Source: Hemibagrus wyckioides (taxonomy: Eukaryota > Chordata > Actinopteri > Siluriformes > Bagridae). Taken from it: a stretch of 64,000 bases of DNA. The stretch lies in NCBI RefSeq assembly GCF_019097595.1, contig NC_080713.1, positions 13,716,199-13,780,198 on the forward strand. The letters run 5' to 3'. Shown in pieces: positions 44,401-55,210 of this stretch (position 1 is the first letter of the stretch; the number at the start of each line of letters is the position of its first letter). The notes beneath the pieces were generated by a model. The model did not search any database, was not told the DNA's origin, and was given only the letters and a program-made list of their open reading frames with translations. Both the position numbers and the translations under genes were made by a program.

Positions 44401-45454
44401 GACTTGAAACCCGAAGAACCGGAGCCCATATTACCCCCAGACCTTTTCATCTGTCCCATTCTGTGGTCCCTCGACAAAGAGATCCATGCCGCAGCCTCAG
44501 AAGAACCTGCTCCGCCGGGAGGCCTGGAAGGGAAAGTTTACGTACCCACATCCCAATGCCTACACCTGCTGGATTTGCTACATTCCTCTCCGGGCTCCGG
44601 GCATCCGGGCAGACAGAGAACCCTCTCACTCCTTAGAAACAGGTATTGGTAGCCTGACATGGCACAAGAGGTTGCGCGATTTGTGAAAGGATGCTCGGTC
44701 TGCTCCGTCATTTCCACGCCATGTCGGCTACCTGAGGGCAAGCTCGTACCACTTCCCATTCCACATCGTCCCTGGTCGCATCGATTATATAGATTAGATA
44801 GATTTTGTTACCGACTTGCCATCCTCCAAGGGTTATACCACCGTTCTCGTCGTGGTGGACCGTTTTTCCAAAGCATGTAAACTAATCCCGCACAGAGGTT
44901 TACCTACAGCCTTGGAAACGGCGGAAGCCCTCTTCCACCAAGTTTTCCAGCATTACGGCCTCCCGGAGGACATTGTATTACACAGAGGGCCCCAGTTCAT
45001 ATCCAAGGTATGGCGAGGCTTCTTTAAATGTCTAAATGTGTCTGTTAATCTCTCATCTGGTTATCATCCACAGACTAACGGCCAGACCAAGTGCAAAATA
45101 CAGGAAATTGGACGATACTTGCCCACCTACTGCTGAGATCAGCAAAATACATGGAGTCAATACCTGCCCTGGGCTGAGTACATGCAGAACTCGCTCCGCC
45201 AGGAAGCCACAGGGCTCACTCCGTTCCAGTGCGTACTCGGTTACCAGCCACCCCTGTTCCCATGGTCTGGAGAGCCATCTGAGATCCCTGCGGTAGACCA
45301 CTGGTTCAGAGAGAGTGAGAGGGTCTGGGAATTGGCACACACGTGGCTACAATGCGCCGTGTGCCGGCACAAACAGCATGCTGATATCCGCCAGCAGGAA
45401 GCACCGCTGTACCGGGCAGGCGACAAGGTCTGGCTCTCCACACGAAACCTGACG
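44401..45454 (+). pseudogene. Ty3/gypsy element B integrase, truncated
   Basis: The HHCC-type N-terminal part is visible as [19 protein letters not shown] (44560) and CSVCS (44694). In the core, the first Asp lies in the FVTDLP block (about 44806-44823), with [20 protein letters not shown] after it. The second catalytic Asp is replaced by His (LHRGPQF, CAC at 44981-44983). The Glu is replaced by Lys ([16 protein letters not shown] at 45089-45091). The rest (YAL-like helices, [15 protein letters not shown] at 45409) runs into the 3' LTR with the C-terminus missing. Integrase joins element DNA to the chromosome; this one has lost two of its three catalytic residues. Confidence 0.88.
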
Positions 45455-45660
45455 GTGGCGAGTATTAATGACTGTTTTGAGTTTTGCGCATTTGTGATTA
45501 TGCTCTGTGACTAGCTCTCTTTATTTTCTCCTGCAGTTACAGTTTATTAAGTTCTGCACGTTTTTCAGTTTGTCTATTCACCTGCTTAGTGTGAAATAAA
45601 GCACGGTCTGTTTGGGCGCATCACCTATATCTCCTGACTCTTCCCTCGCAACCTCTGACA
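45455..45660 (+). repeat. Truncated 3' LTR of Ty3/gypsy element B
   Basis: Matches 41453-41642 of the 5' LTR from GAGTATTAATGACTG onward and ends CTCTGACA. Its first about 110 bases are missing because the integrase 3' end is joined directly to the LTR interior. It is followed by CAATG (45661-45665), the target duplication. Confidence 0.88.
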
Positions 45661-45665
45661 CAATG

Positions 45666-46029
45666 AAAACTAAACTGAAAATACAGAAACAGTTTAATGC
45701 TATGCAAACTCACCAGCAGTATATAGCAGCCACTTTACTTCCTAATGCTCTGGTTTTGTTGAGACCTAGTGTATCCATTTAGTGCTTATAATATAATTTG
45801 TAAATATATGGAACAATTAGACCAACAAAATATGCAACATTACAAAATGATATAAATATAATTCATGTGCAAGTATTTATGCATTTTTCTTCTGGTTAGT
45901 ACAAGTCTTGTAAAATGTAATGGGAGGTAACAGAAGGTAATTGTACCCCAACACACACATCATTTTAAGTTATTTTTATAATATATTTTTAATAAAAAGC
46001 ACTTGAAGTACAATGTCAACTAGACCCTG
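45666..46029. other. AT-rich interval, no recognised gene
   Basis: Low-complexity sequence between element B and an RTE fragment. Confidence 0.5.
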
Positions 46030-46225
46030 AGCTGTCCCTCTGTTATACTCGTTCATAATCCTGTCCAACCTTGTCACTCCCAAAGAGAACCTCAACATCT
46101 TCCTCTGCTACCTCCAGCTCTGACGCCTGTTTCTTCCTCAGTGTCTCTAAACCATACAGCATGGCCCATCTCACCACTGTCTTGTACACCTTCCCCTTGA
46201 TTCTCACTGATATTTTTCAATCACA
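46030..46225 (-). pseudogene. RTE-clade LINE fragment
   Basis: Reverse complement of sequence equivalent to 13175-13355 of the RTE element above: minus-strand RIKGKVYKTVVRWAMLYGLE-like, then the EVAEEDVEVL region. It is a short 3'-part fragment with both ends missing. 46226-46589 shows nothing recognisable. Confidence 0.8.
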
Positions 46226-46778
46226 ATACTATTTGCCAAAACCATCTAAAATAATGATAATCTCTCATTGCAGTTACTCTATGAAATGCCGTTTCTGCAG
46301 TTTTGTCAGTTTGAGTCCAGAAGGACTACTGAGGTACCATCAACTACGGCATATAAGAGCAGCCCACTAGTTCTGCATCTTTGGTGACTATGTGTGTACC
46401 TTTAAAACACCTGGTGCATTAATATCACACCTCAGTTTAAGCATGAAGTGAATAGGTGTTAGCTGGCTCGGCTCCTGACCTACTTTAATTGTTTCTCTGT
46501 GTATAACTGATAAACGATACCTTCATTCATTTAGATGGTGTTCTGCACAATGTTGGAACATAGTTAAATAATGTTATGGCATCTAGAATGCAACTGTGAA
46601 ATAAAACTGGAGATAAAGATGGTGAGGCCTCCGGCAAGTCCGGTGACCCTGCACCTCTCCCCGGGGATTCGGCCGCTCTACCAGATGACCTCAAAAGGCT
46701 TCATTCAGTGCTCCTATTGGACACGCCGCAAGTAGTCCACTCACTTCTAAAAACTGAACTAGCAGATGCTCGTCACCT

Positions 46779-47390
46779 GTGAACACAACTCTGGAACAAG
46801 TAAAATCATACTACAAAGACCATGACCAACATCTTCGCGAGGTAAAGGATGGTCTAAATGATAATCGTGACAGGCTGGTAAACGTTGAGGCCTCTGTGGA
46901 TGCGCTACAGAAGGAAAACAAGTATCTAAAGGAGAAGCTGGATGATTTAGAGAAGCATCCATGGAGGTCCAATATGAGAGTGGTGGGCATTCCCGAAAAG
47001 CTTGAGGAGTCAGACCCAGTTAAATTCATGACAGACTTTTCCATGGAAGTACTGGATTTCTTCACGAGACTTCTCATTATTTCACGAGCTCACCGAATCG
47101 GACCCAGGCTAAATAATGACACTAAGGCCAGTCAGAGCAGAGCCAGGGTATTCTTGGTGCAGTTTAATTTTTTTCAGGACAAGCACCATATCTTTCGATT
47201 CAGTAGACAAAATAAGGATGTGTGTTTTCATGGGCATAGGGTGTTTTTTCATGAGGATTTTAGTTTCGAGCTGGGTAAAAAGCGAGTGGCATTTAAGGAC
47301 ATAAAATCACGGCTCTACAGGAAAGGAGTCAAATTCACCCTCCTGCACCCAGCAAGGGTACACATCACCCACAAAGTGAAAATGCTCTGC
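46779..47390 (+). pseudogene. L1 copy 'a' ORF1 protein
   Basis: RNA-binding ORF1p. A coiled-coil-like N-terminal part (REVKDGLNDNRDRLVNVEAS, LQKENKYLKEKLDDLEKHP) leads into the RRM/transposase_22 block NMRVVGIPEKLEESDP (46975), then AHRIGPRL, ARVFLVQFNFFQDKHHIF and FHEDFSFELGKKRVAFKDI (47250). Upstream sequence 46610-46780 (PASPVTLHLSP-like) may belong to its N-terminus in a different frame. The frame stays open to 47540 but loses family similarity after about 47390. Confidence 0.85.
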
Positions 47391-47889
47391 TTTGTCAGCA
47401 ATTTTTACTTCTCTCATCGGGGTGAAATAAATCCTTCTACGCTTACAGGTCAGATATATTGTCTGTTCACTTCAAATGAACTTGGGCCTGACTTTGACTT
47501 ATGCGTATCCTTTTATTCTCCAATCCGTACTTATTACTAGCCGGATAAAGTTTCCAAAAGGTGATAATTTGTTCCTAACTCTTGATAGGTGGGAGCTTTT
47601 CCCAGACTGTATAGGACTCTGATATTTGATATTTTGCACACTTCAGAAGTTTACTGTTTTGCGATCATCCTCAGTTAGATCTAGGATTTATGTTGTTTTG
47701 GTTTTTTTTGTTGATGTTGTTTATGTTTGGTTTGAGGTTGGGAGGGAGTTACTACATATTGTGCTGTTTGTTGTTGGATCTCCCCACTTACAGTTCATGG
47801 CTACAAATATGCCCTGCATACCCTTGAATATTATATTACACAGTTACTATAGGTGGTAAAGATCACGGAGACCATCCTGTTAGGTTTTT

Positions 47890-48640
47890 GTCATGGAATG
47901 TCAGGAGGCTGACAAATGGCCCTGTTAAAAGAGCCAGTTGGGAATAATATGGGTAATAATAAAAGTTTTTTCCCATATTAAACATTTTAAACCAGATATA
48001 GTATTTCTTCAAGAAACACATCTCAGATCAGAAAACCACAATAGAATCCATAAATCATGGGTCAGTCACTTTTTTTATTCAAAATTTAATAGCAGATCCA
48101 GGGGTGTGGCAATTTTGGTTAACAAGAGAATACTGTTTACACCATCCAACATAATTAGTAATTCTAATGGCCGGTTTATTATAGTCTGGTTCTCTTTTTC
48201 CAACACCAGTTGTTCTTGTAAATGTTTGTGCACCAAACTGGGATGATGTCCAATTTGCAAACAATCTTTTGTCATTAATTCCCAAGCTTAATACTCACCA
48301 TCTGATACTTTCGGTAGACTTGAATTGTGCCATTGACCCCTTGCTTGACAGATCTACTGTTAGTAGCAGCACTTTAGATACGGCTAAGGCTTTCTCTAAA
48401 TTTATGTAGCAGAATGGTTGTGAGGACCCATGGAGATTCTTTAACCCATCAAATAAGCTGTCTTTTTACTCTCATGTTCACCATTCCTTTTCCAGGTTAG
48501 ATTATTTCTTTATATATAGCCTACTTATTTCAATGGCTAAGCAAATTGACTACTCAGCTATAGTCATATCAGACCACGCACCTGTTGTGCTAGACCTACA
48601 CTTTCCTTTAAATATCAGGGAATGACCAAAGTGGAAACTT
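47890..48640 (+). pseudogene. L1 copy 'a' ORF2 endonuclease
   Basis: AP-type endonuclease that nicks the target. Motifs: FLSWNVRRLTNG-like (47890), KPDIVFLQETHLRSENHN (catalytic Glu, 47992), SRSRGVAILVNKR (48087), LSVDLNCAIDPLL (about 48310, the usual GGDLN block; Gly-Gly lost), RLDYFFI (48496) and VISDHAPVVLDL (about 48566, Asp-His). Several frame breaks and stops near 48246 and 48410. Confidence 0.85.
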
Positions 48641-49079
48641 AATCCACTCCTGCTATCCAGCAAAAAATTCTGTGACTTCATCTTGACCAGTATAGATACT
48701 TTTCTTGAGACTAATAAAACAGACTCAGTGTCCTACTCATTACTTTGGGAAACTCTAAAGGCTTATATAAGGGGCTAGATAATATCCTACTCTTCTTGTG
48801 CAAATAAAGAGCATAAAATGGAACTGCAAACACTGTCACAATCCATTCTAGACTTAGACAAATTATACTCTCAAACACCAACAGCCAAACTATTTAAAAA
48901 AGGGTCAAATTACAAACTAAATATTACCTCTTAACTACAACACATTTAGAACAATTAATATTTAGGACAGTTTTTCTATGAGTACGGGGAAAAATCTAGC
49001 TGGCTTCTGGCTCATCAGCTGAAACTTTAAGCTGCCTCTCGTCTTATTCCTCAAATAAGAGACTCTAACAAGTAAACAA

Positions 49080-49524
49080 GTAAACCGAAAGAAATTAACA
49101 ATATTTTCACCACATTTTATACTGAGCTATACACTTCAGAATTCCCTTCAGATACAACAGACATGAAACATTTCTTAGACAACCTAGATACTTCAACCCT
49201 ACAATCTGAGGGGGCGGAGGATTTAGAGCAAGATCTCAAGCGGGGAGAGATCAGTAGGGCCATCATGGCGATGAAAAGTGGTAGATCTCCAGGCCCTGAT
49301 GGTTACCCTATTAAATTTTATAAGAAATTCAAGGAAAAACCAAATCTGCAATTCTTACTTCTTGGATCATACCATCCTATTTCTCTTATAATGCCAATAT
49401 AAAAATTTTAGCTAAGGTGCTAGCCTGCTGCTTAGAACGTGTCCTCCATACAATAATTTCAGACGATCAAACAGGATTCATTAAGAATAGTCACTCTTTT
49501 TCTAATATACGTACACTAGCCAAC
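49080..49524 (+). pseudogene. L1 copy 'a' reverse transcriptase, first part
   Basis: FYTELYTSEFPSD (49115), EISRAIMAMKSGRSPGPDGY (49247), PIKFYKKF, then YHPISL, KILAKVLACCLERVL (49402) and ISDDQTGFIKNSHSFSNIRT (49458). These are RT fingers/palm blocks of an L1-type ORF2. It is interrupted at about 49524; the next RT block (SFDVEKDFNQ) is at 51434. Some RT sequence between the two was lost. Confidence 0.85.
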
Positions 49525-49566
49525 ATAATAAGGGAAACTGTGAATTTCCCTTTGGCATGAATAAAG

Positions 49567-49638
<72 letters not shown>
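49525..49638 (+). mobile_element. LINE 3' tail ending in (TATC)n
   Basis: GAATTTCCCTTTGGCATGAA followed by TAAAG and about 18 TATC units (49567-49638). This is the 3' end of a fish LINE whose tail repeats TATC. Body missing. It directly precedes the Rex1 copy. Confidence 0.65.
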
Positions 49639-49639
49639 A

Positions 49640-50716
49640 TACTCACCTGATCCTTCCCCAAGTTCCTGAATGACTGCCTGAATGACTACCGCCCAGTAAG
49701 CCTGACCTCAGTAGTGATGAAGTGCTTCGAAAGACTCATCAGAGACTTCATCACTTATTCCTTACCTGACACCTTGGACCCGCTACAGTTCGCGTACCAT
49801 CCCAACCGATCTACTGAGGACGCCAGCGCACACCTCCGTCATACAGCCCTGAGTCATCTGGACAGCAGGAAGGGGAATTATGTCAAAATGCTGCTTGTCG
49901 ACTACAGTTCAGCGTTTAACACCATAATTCCCTCCATACTCACCATAAAGACATTGTTGCCCAACCATACTGCCTGAGGTCTGTCTTGCAGGAGGTTGGA
50001 GATCCATCGACACAGGGATGGGTTAAGGCCCAGGATCTCCAACCTCCTGCAAGACAGACCTCAGGCAGTATGGTTGGGCAACAATGTCTCACCCTCAATC
50101 ACCCTCAGCATTGGAGCCCCGCAGGGTTGTGTTCTGAGCCCCCTGCTATACTCACTGTACACCTATGACTGTGTGGCCACTTCCAGCTCCACCAACATTG
50201 TTAAGTTTGCGGACGATACTGTGGTGGTGGGCCTGATCTCCAATAACGATGAGAGGAGATTAAAAACCTGGAGACATGGTGCCAGGTCAACACTCTCCTC
50301 CTGAACGTCAGCAAGACTAAGGAGCTGATAGTGGACTTCAGCCCAAAGCAGGAGAGGAATTATCAGCCCCTCATTATCAATGGGACCCCAGTGGAGAGAG
50401 TGGACAGTTTCCGGTACCTAGGTGTTTACATCACATAGGACCTGACATGGTCCTGTCACGTTAACACCCTGGTGAAGAAGGTCCGGCAGCGTCTCTATCA
50501 TCTTAGACATCTAAAGGACTTTAAACTGCCCTCAAAGGTGCTAAAGACATTCTATACCTGCACCATTGACAGCATCCTGATGGGAAGTATCCCAGCCTGG
50601 TTTGGAAACAGCACCAAGCAGGACAGGCAAGCTGTCCAGAGGGTGGTGCGATCAGCCGTGCGTACCATCCATACCGAGCTTCCTGACCTGGACACTATAT
50701 ACAGTGGACTGGATAC
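49640..50716 (+). pseudogene. Rex1-like LINE copy inside L1 'a' (RT region)
   Basis: RT blocks: [20 protein letters not shown] (49688), [16 protein letters not shown] (49775), [20 protein letters not shown] (49889), then a 57-bp palindrome that reverses the next segment, then STGAPQ-like [20 protein letters not shown] (50113), KFADDTVVVGLIS (50199; FADD) and KTKELIVDFSPKQ. Thumb region: VDSFRYLGVYIT, KKVRQRLYHLRHLKDFKLP (50476), IPAWFGNSTKQDRQAVQRVV (50588) and ELPDLDTIY (50679). The copy starts inside RT and is cut at about 50716 by a truncated Tc1. Stop codons at 49976 and 50438. Confidence 0.88.
49949..50089. repeat. Perfect 57-bp inverted repeat with 27-base spacer
   Basis: 49949-50005 is the exact reverse complement of 50033-50089. 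The spacer 50006-50032 is inverted relative to the equivalent coding segment of other Rex1 copies (compare 60150-60230), whose natural short inverted repeat TTGGAGATC...GGATCTCCAA lies at the same spot. A fold-back copying event is the simplest cause. Confidence 0.95.
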
Positions 50717-51430
50717 TATAATCCCCCCTCCACCAAACTTTACACTTGGCACAAGTGTCAGACAAGTACCGTTCTCCTGGCAACCACCAAACCCAGACTC
50801 GTCCATCAGATTTCCAGATGGAGAAGCGCGATTCGTCACTCCAGAGAACGCGTCTCCACTGCTCTAGAGTCCAGTGGCGGTGTGCTTTACACCACTGCAT
50901 CCGACGCTTTGCATTGCACTTGGTGATGTATGGCTTGGATGCAGCTGCTCGGCCATGGAAACCCATTCCATGAAGCTCTCTGCGCACTGTTCTTGAGCTA
51001 ATCTGAAGGCCACATGAAGTTTGGAGGTCTGTAGCGATTGACTCTGCAGAAAGTTGGGGACCTCTTCGCACTATGCGCCTCAGCATCCGCTGACCCCGCT
51101 CCATCAGTTTACGTGGCCTACCACTTCGTGGCTGAGTTGCTGTCGTTCCCAAACACTTCCATGTTCTTATAATACAGCTGACAGTTGACTGTGGAATATT
51201 TAGGAGCGAGGAAATTTCATGACTGGATTTGTTGCACAGGTGGCATCCTATCACAGTTCCACGCTGGAATTCACTGAGCTCCTGAGAGCGACCCATTCTT
51301 TCACAAATGTTTGTAAAAACAGTCTGCATGCCTAGGTGCTTGATTTTATACACCTGTGGCCATGGAAGTGATTGGAATACCTGATTCTGATTATTTGGAT
51401 GGGTGAGCGAATACTTTTGGCAATATAGTG
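50717..51430 (-). pseudogene. Truncated Tc1/mariner element (same family as 32080-33327)
   Basis: The right end at 51430 is the inverted repeat (ACTTTTGGCAATATAGTG) followed by TA. The minus-strand transposase runs from MGRSQELSEFQRGTVIGCHL at 51295 through [27 protein letters not shown] and LPGERYLSD to KFGGGGII-like sequence near 50735. Position 50652's ORF extends beyond it. The C-terminal third and the other inverted repeat are missing at the junction with Rex1. Unlike the copy at 32 kb, it has Trp (not a stop) after TLEQ. It is frameshifted near 50755. Confidence 0.92.
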
Positions 51431-51432
51431 TA

Positions 51433-52613
51433 TCTTTTGATGTGGAGAAGGATTTCAATCAAACTGATTGGCCATATCTAATTGGCAGCTTGGGAAAAAT
51501 TTGGTTTCTGCAAGACATTTGTATCTTGGGTTAAACTTCTCTACCACTCACCTTTGGCATCCATTCAAACCAATTATTCTCAGTCTGATTACTTCCCACT
51601 AACAAGAGGTACTCATCAAGGATGCCCACTATCCCCACTTCTTGCAATTGAACCTTTATCGGCAGCACTGAAAATCAACCACACTGTTTCAAGGAATTAA
51701 AACGGGGGATGTCGAATATCCTTTATTTTTGTATGCAGATGACCTTTTGCTTAACGTTAGTGATCCCATAACTAGCTGCCCTGCTATTATATCACTTGTT
51801 GGATCAATTTGGAACTTTTTTGGGTTATAAATTAAATTTCCATAAAAGTGAATGCTTTCCCATCAATTTAGCCTTGCAGATTAAACAGGAATTCAGAAAT
51901 AAAAGAGATGAGGGCCGAGTTGGAGAGGTGGCATAGTCTTCCTCTCACTTTAGCTGGAAGAATATATTTGCTCAAAATGACAATACTTCCAAAGTTTCTT
52001 TATCTGTTTCAGTCATTATTAATCCATTACTCTATATCCTTCTTTATCTGGGAAAACAAAAGACCGAGGGTCAATAAACATATCCTTCAGAGGAGGCATG
52101 AAGTAGGTGGATTGGGTCTTCCAAGTTTTATTCATTATTACTGGGTATCCAACATACAAAAGATACTATACTGGGTTCACTGCCCTGAAACAAACTGGTG
52201 TTCAGTTGAGTCACAAATGTGTCACTCTTCATCTCTCCCAGCTTTAGTATATTCTTCTTTACCCTTTAAAGCCTCTCATTTCATATCCAATCCCATAGTG
52301 CTTTCTATTCTTAGAATCTTTAACCAGTTAGTTGACATCAGCATCAATTCTGGGCCTTATTTATAAGAATCACTTATTTCTCCCTTCTACATCGGACTCG
52401 TCATTCGGACAGTGGGCAGTCAGTGGTTTGACATGTTTCAAAAACCTGTATACCAATGGTTTATTTAAAAGTTATGAAGAAATTTGCAGAACCTATGACT
52501 TCCCAAGTAAACACTTCTTTAGATATCTTCAGATTCATCACTTTGTTAAAGATATTTTTCCTTCCTTTTCTGATCTCCCTCTTGCCTCGGTTTTAGATAA
52601 CCTTACTCTCAGT
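51433..52613 (+). pseudogene. L1 copy 'a' reverse transcriptase, second part
   Basis: SFDVEKDFNQTDWPYL (51434), FGFCKTFVSWVKLLYHSPLA (51494), FPLTRGTHQGCPLSPLL (51592), FLYADDLLLNVSDP (51727, YADD) and KLNFHKSECFPINL (51831). Then RAELERWHSLPLTLAGRIYL (51911), MTILPKFLYLFQSLL, KHILQRRHEVGGLGLPSF (52077) and YDFPSKHFFRYLQIHHFVKD (52496). Frames change at about 51650, 51700, 51905 and 52365. It is interrupted after TLS (52613) by the minus-strand Rex1 copy. Confidence 0.9.
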
Positions 52614-52916
52614 TTTTCAAATTCAAATTTTATTGGTCACATACGAAATCATACACAGTACGAGATGTAGTGAAATGCTTTTTACGACTGTCTTACATAA
52701 AAAAGAAAAATTTTAAGTGTGGACATGAAGGGCTTCCGGTTGGTGCAGCGCCATGTAAAGACGTAGAGTTGCTGAGCTCCTCACGAGGAACTTCAAATTT
52801 CGTTTATATTGCTCTTATCTATAAGTATTATTGTGCCAAAGCTGCATTTGTTGGATATTAAGTGCCCAACAGTCGGAGTCCTGCTGTTTCGGACTAAATT
52901 TGGCTTTTGAAGCAAG

Positions 52917-53825
52917 ATGAATAAGACCCGGAGCAACTGCAAAGAGGTAGAATCTGTTGTTAGCCATCATGCTAATGCTAGCCCCGAACTTCATGAGGCT
53001 TCAAATAAAGAAACAGTCTCAGCAAGTGACAACAGCGTGGTTCTTCAAGCAATTAGTTCATTGAAAGTGGACTTGATTTCAAAAATCGAAGAAAAGGCCA
53101 CTGCTCAATCAAATGAACTCTGAATTCAAATCGACCAGCTCCGGACAGAGTTACACAGTGCCATTGAGCACGTTAGTGTCAGAATGGAAGCACCGGAGAA
53201 GCGGGTGACCGGACTGGAGTCTGCCTTGGGAGGCCATTCGGACTCTATTACTACACTGGAAAAGGAGTTTAATGTCATGAAAAAGGAGCTAGCCCTGCTG
53301 AGGGAATGGAGTGAAGATCTCGAGGCGAGGTCTCGCCGCTCAAATCTTTGCATTTTGGGAGTTAAAGAAGTGCGAGAGCACAGTGAACGTATAACTGATT
53401 TTGTAGCTGGCCTCCTGAAAGATGCCCTGAACCTTGAAAAGACTCCACTTTTGGATCGGGCTCATCGCACTCTTCGCAGCAAACCAATTAACGACAATGA
53501 ACCACCACGCGCATTTGTGGTGAGATATCACTATTTCTCTGAAAAAAAGTACATCTTGAAGAAAGCCGTGGCAATGAAGACAATCACCACAACCCACGGA
53601 GATCGAGTATGGGTCCTTCCCGATTTCACCCAGTCAGTGAGCAAGCAATGTGCAGCTTTCAACGAGGCGAGGAGTTTACTTGGCAGCTGTGAGGGAGTTT
53701 GTTTCGGGCTGAGATATCATGCAATCTTACAAATCACAACACATGACGGGCAGGAGAACAGCTTCAAGGACGTGGGAAAAGCTAAAGAATTCATCTTGAA
53801 GTACATTAAATGCAAAGATAAGTGA
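52917..53825 (+). pseudogene. L1 copy 'b' ORF1 protein (one in-frame stop)
   Basis: RNA-binding ORF1p, about 303 codons, starting MNKTRSNCKEVE. A coiled-coil-like region (LRTELHSAIEHVSVRMEA, TLEKEFNVMKKELALLREW) precedes the RRM-like block RSRRSNLCILGVKE (53327), then LLDRAHRTLRSKP, RAFVVRYHYFSEKKYILKKA (53509) and a C-terminal domain ending KCKDK. A TGA at 53121-53123 is the only interruption; CGA would be the simplest precursor. 53826-54480 is inter-ORF spacer. Confidence 0.9.
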
Positions 53826-54481
53826 CGACCGCACACATACCAATGGCTAGCGACTGCTCGGGCAGCAGGACAACAGTGTAAACTTACAATCACAACATTC
53901 GGACCAGTAATATGGAGGATATCAAAACTAAACTATAAAGGGCCGCATGCTTAGACTCTACTGAAAAACAGCAGTCCAACCGTGTGCTACAGATCTAAAT
54001 TTAGAGGTTCTGGCCAGCAGATGGACAGTAATCTTCAGCCACTAAGCCACTAAAGACTAAATAATGTAAGTTTGGTGTCAATAACGTTTAGTATAATGTG
54101 ATTTCCCAGGTCCTCCCCAGGTTTCACTGTAATATATGTTACATTATTGTTATTTCTGAGGTTCAGTTTGAGCTGGCTATGGGACAGCACTATTGTTGAA
54201 TAAATGTAAGAGCTGTATAGTATCTCAGAGTGAGGGCTCACATGGTAAGCTATTTAGGAGTGGGAACAGCTGGAAGAGCTTGTGGGTTTATATGCGAGGG
54301 TTTAATACTATGGGTTTCTTTTCTGTTGTTAGTACCTCTACACGGTGTGAGTTTATGTATCTGAAGTTTATGTATGTTATAACCAACCCCCCCTTCCTTC
54401 TTCCTCTCTTCAAGGGGTCCCTCTGGTGGTACTGTTGAGAACTCTTTGCGATGGCCTTCAGTAACATAAGTGGAGCAGACA

Positions 54482-55210
54482 AGCCTTGTCAGTTGGAACG
54501 TGCGGGGGCTAAATCACTCAGTAAAATGAAACCAGGTTTTTACACATCTTAATAAATTGAAATCTGATATAGTATATTTGCAAGAGACCCATCTGCTGAA
54601 CAGAGACCACCCTAAACTACACAGAGGAGGCTTTACGCAGATATTCCATTCTAATTTTAATAGCAAAAGCAGGGGAGTTGCCGTGCTAATACATAAGAAT
54701 GTACAGTTTGTTGAGGAGGCAACTGTGATGGACAAAAATGGTAGATACATGATAATCCAGGGTAAACTTTTTAATATGCCTGTGGTCCTGGCCAATGTTT
54801 AAACGCCTAACTGGGACAACGTACGATTTTTCAGTGACTTATTTTCACTTTTGCCTAGCTTAGACACATATAACCTAATTTTAGGAGGGGATTTGAATTG
54901 TGTCCTACACCCAGTTTTGGACCGCTCTAGCTCTAAAACTAGTACGGCAAGTAAGTCAGCACAGTGTATTAACTCCTTTCTCCAGATGTATGGTGTAAGT
55001 GACCCCTGGAGATTTAAGTATCCATCATCCAAGCAGTTCTCCTTCTACTCACCGGTACATCAAACTTATTCCAGGATCGACTATTTTCTCCTGGACAGGA
55101 AGCTACTCCCCTTAATGTCACATGTGGAGTATGGCAGCATTGTTACAGTATTTCAGACCACAGTCCAGTATCATTAAAGCTGCATCTCCCAGGTAATGTC
55201 ATTTCCAAAC
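54482..55210 (+). pseudogene. L1 copy 'b' ORF2 endonuclease
   Basis: LVSWNVRGLNHSV-like start (54487), KSDIVYLQETHLLNRDHP (54557, catalytic Glu), SKSRGVAVLIHKN (54662), NLILGGDLNCVLHP (54873), SRIDYFLLDRK (55073) and VSDHSPVSLKL-like (55153). All catalytic blocks are visible. Stops at about 54526 and 54800 and a shift near 55145 interrupt the frame. Confidence 0.9.

Noticed and set aside
45036..45340. Extra frames at the end of the gypsy B integrase
   Set aside because: Overlapping shadows of the true integrase frame.
54193..54438. Open frame between L1 'b' ORF1 and ORF2
   Set aside because: Lies in the inter-ORF spacer and has no L1 motif.
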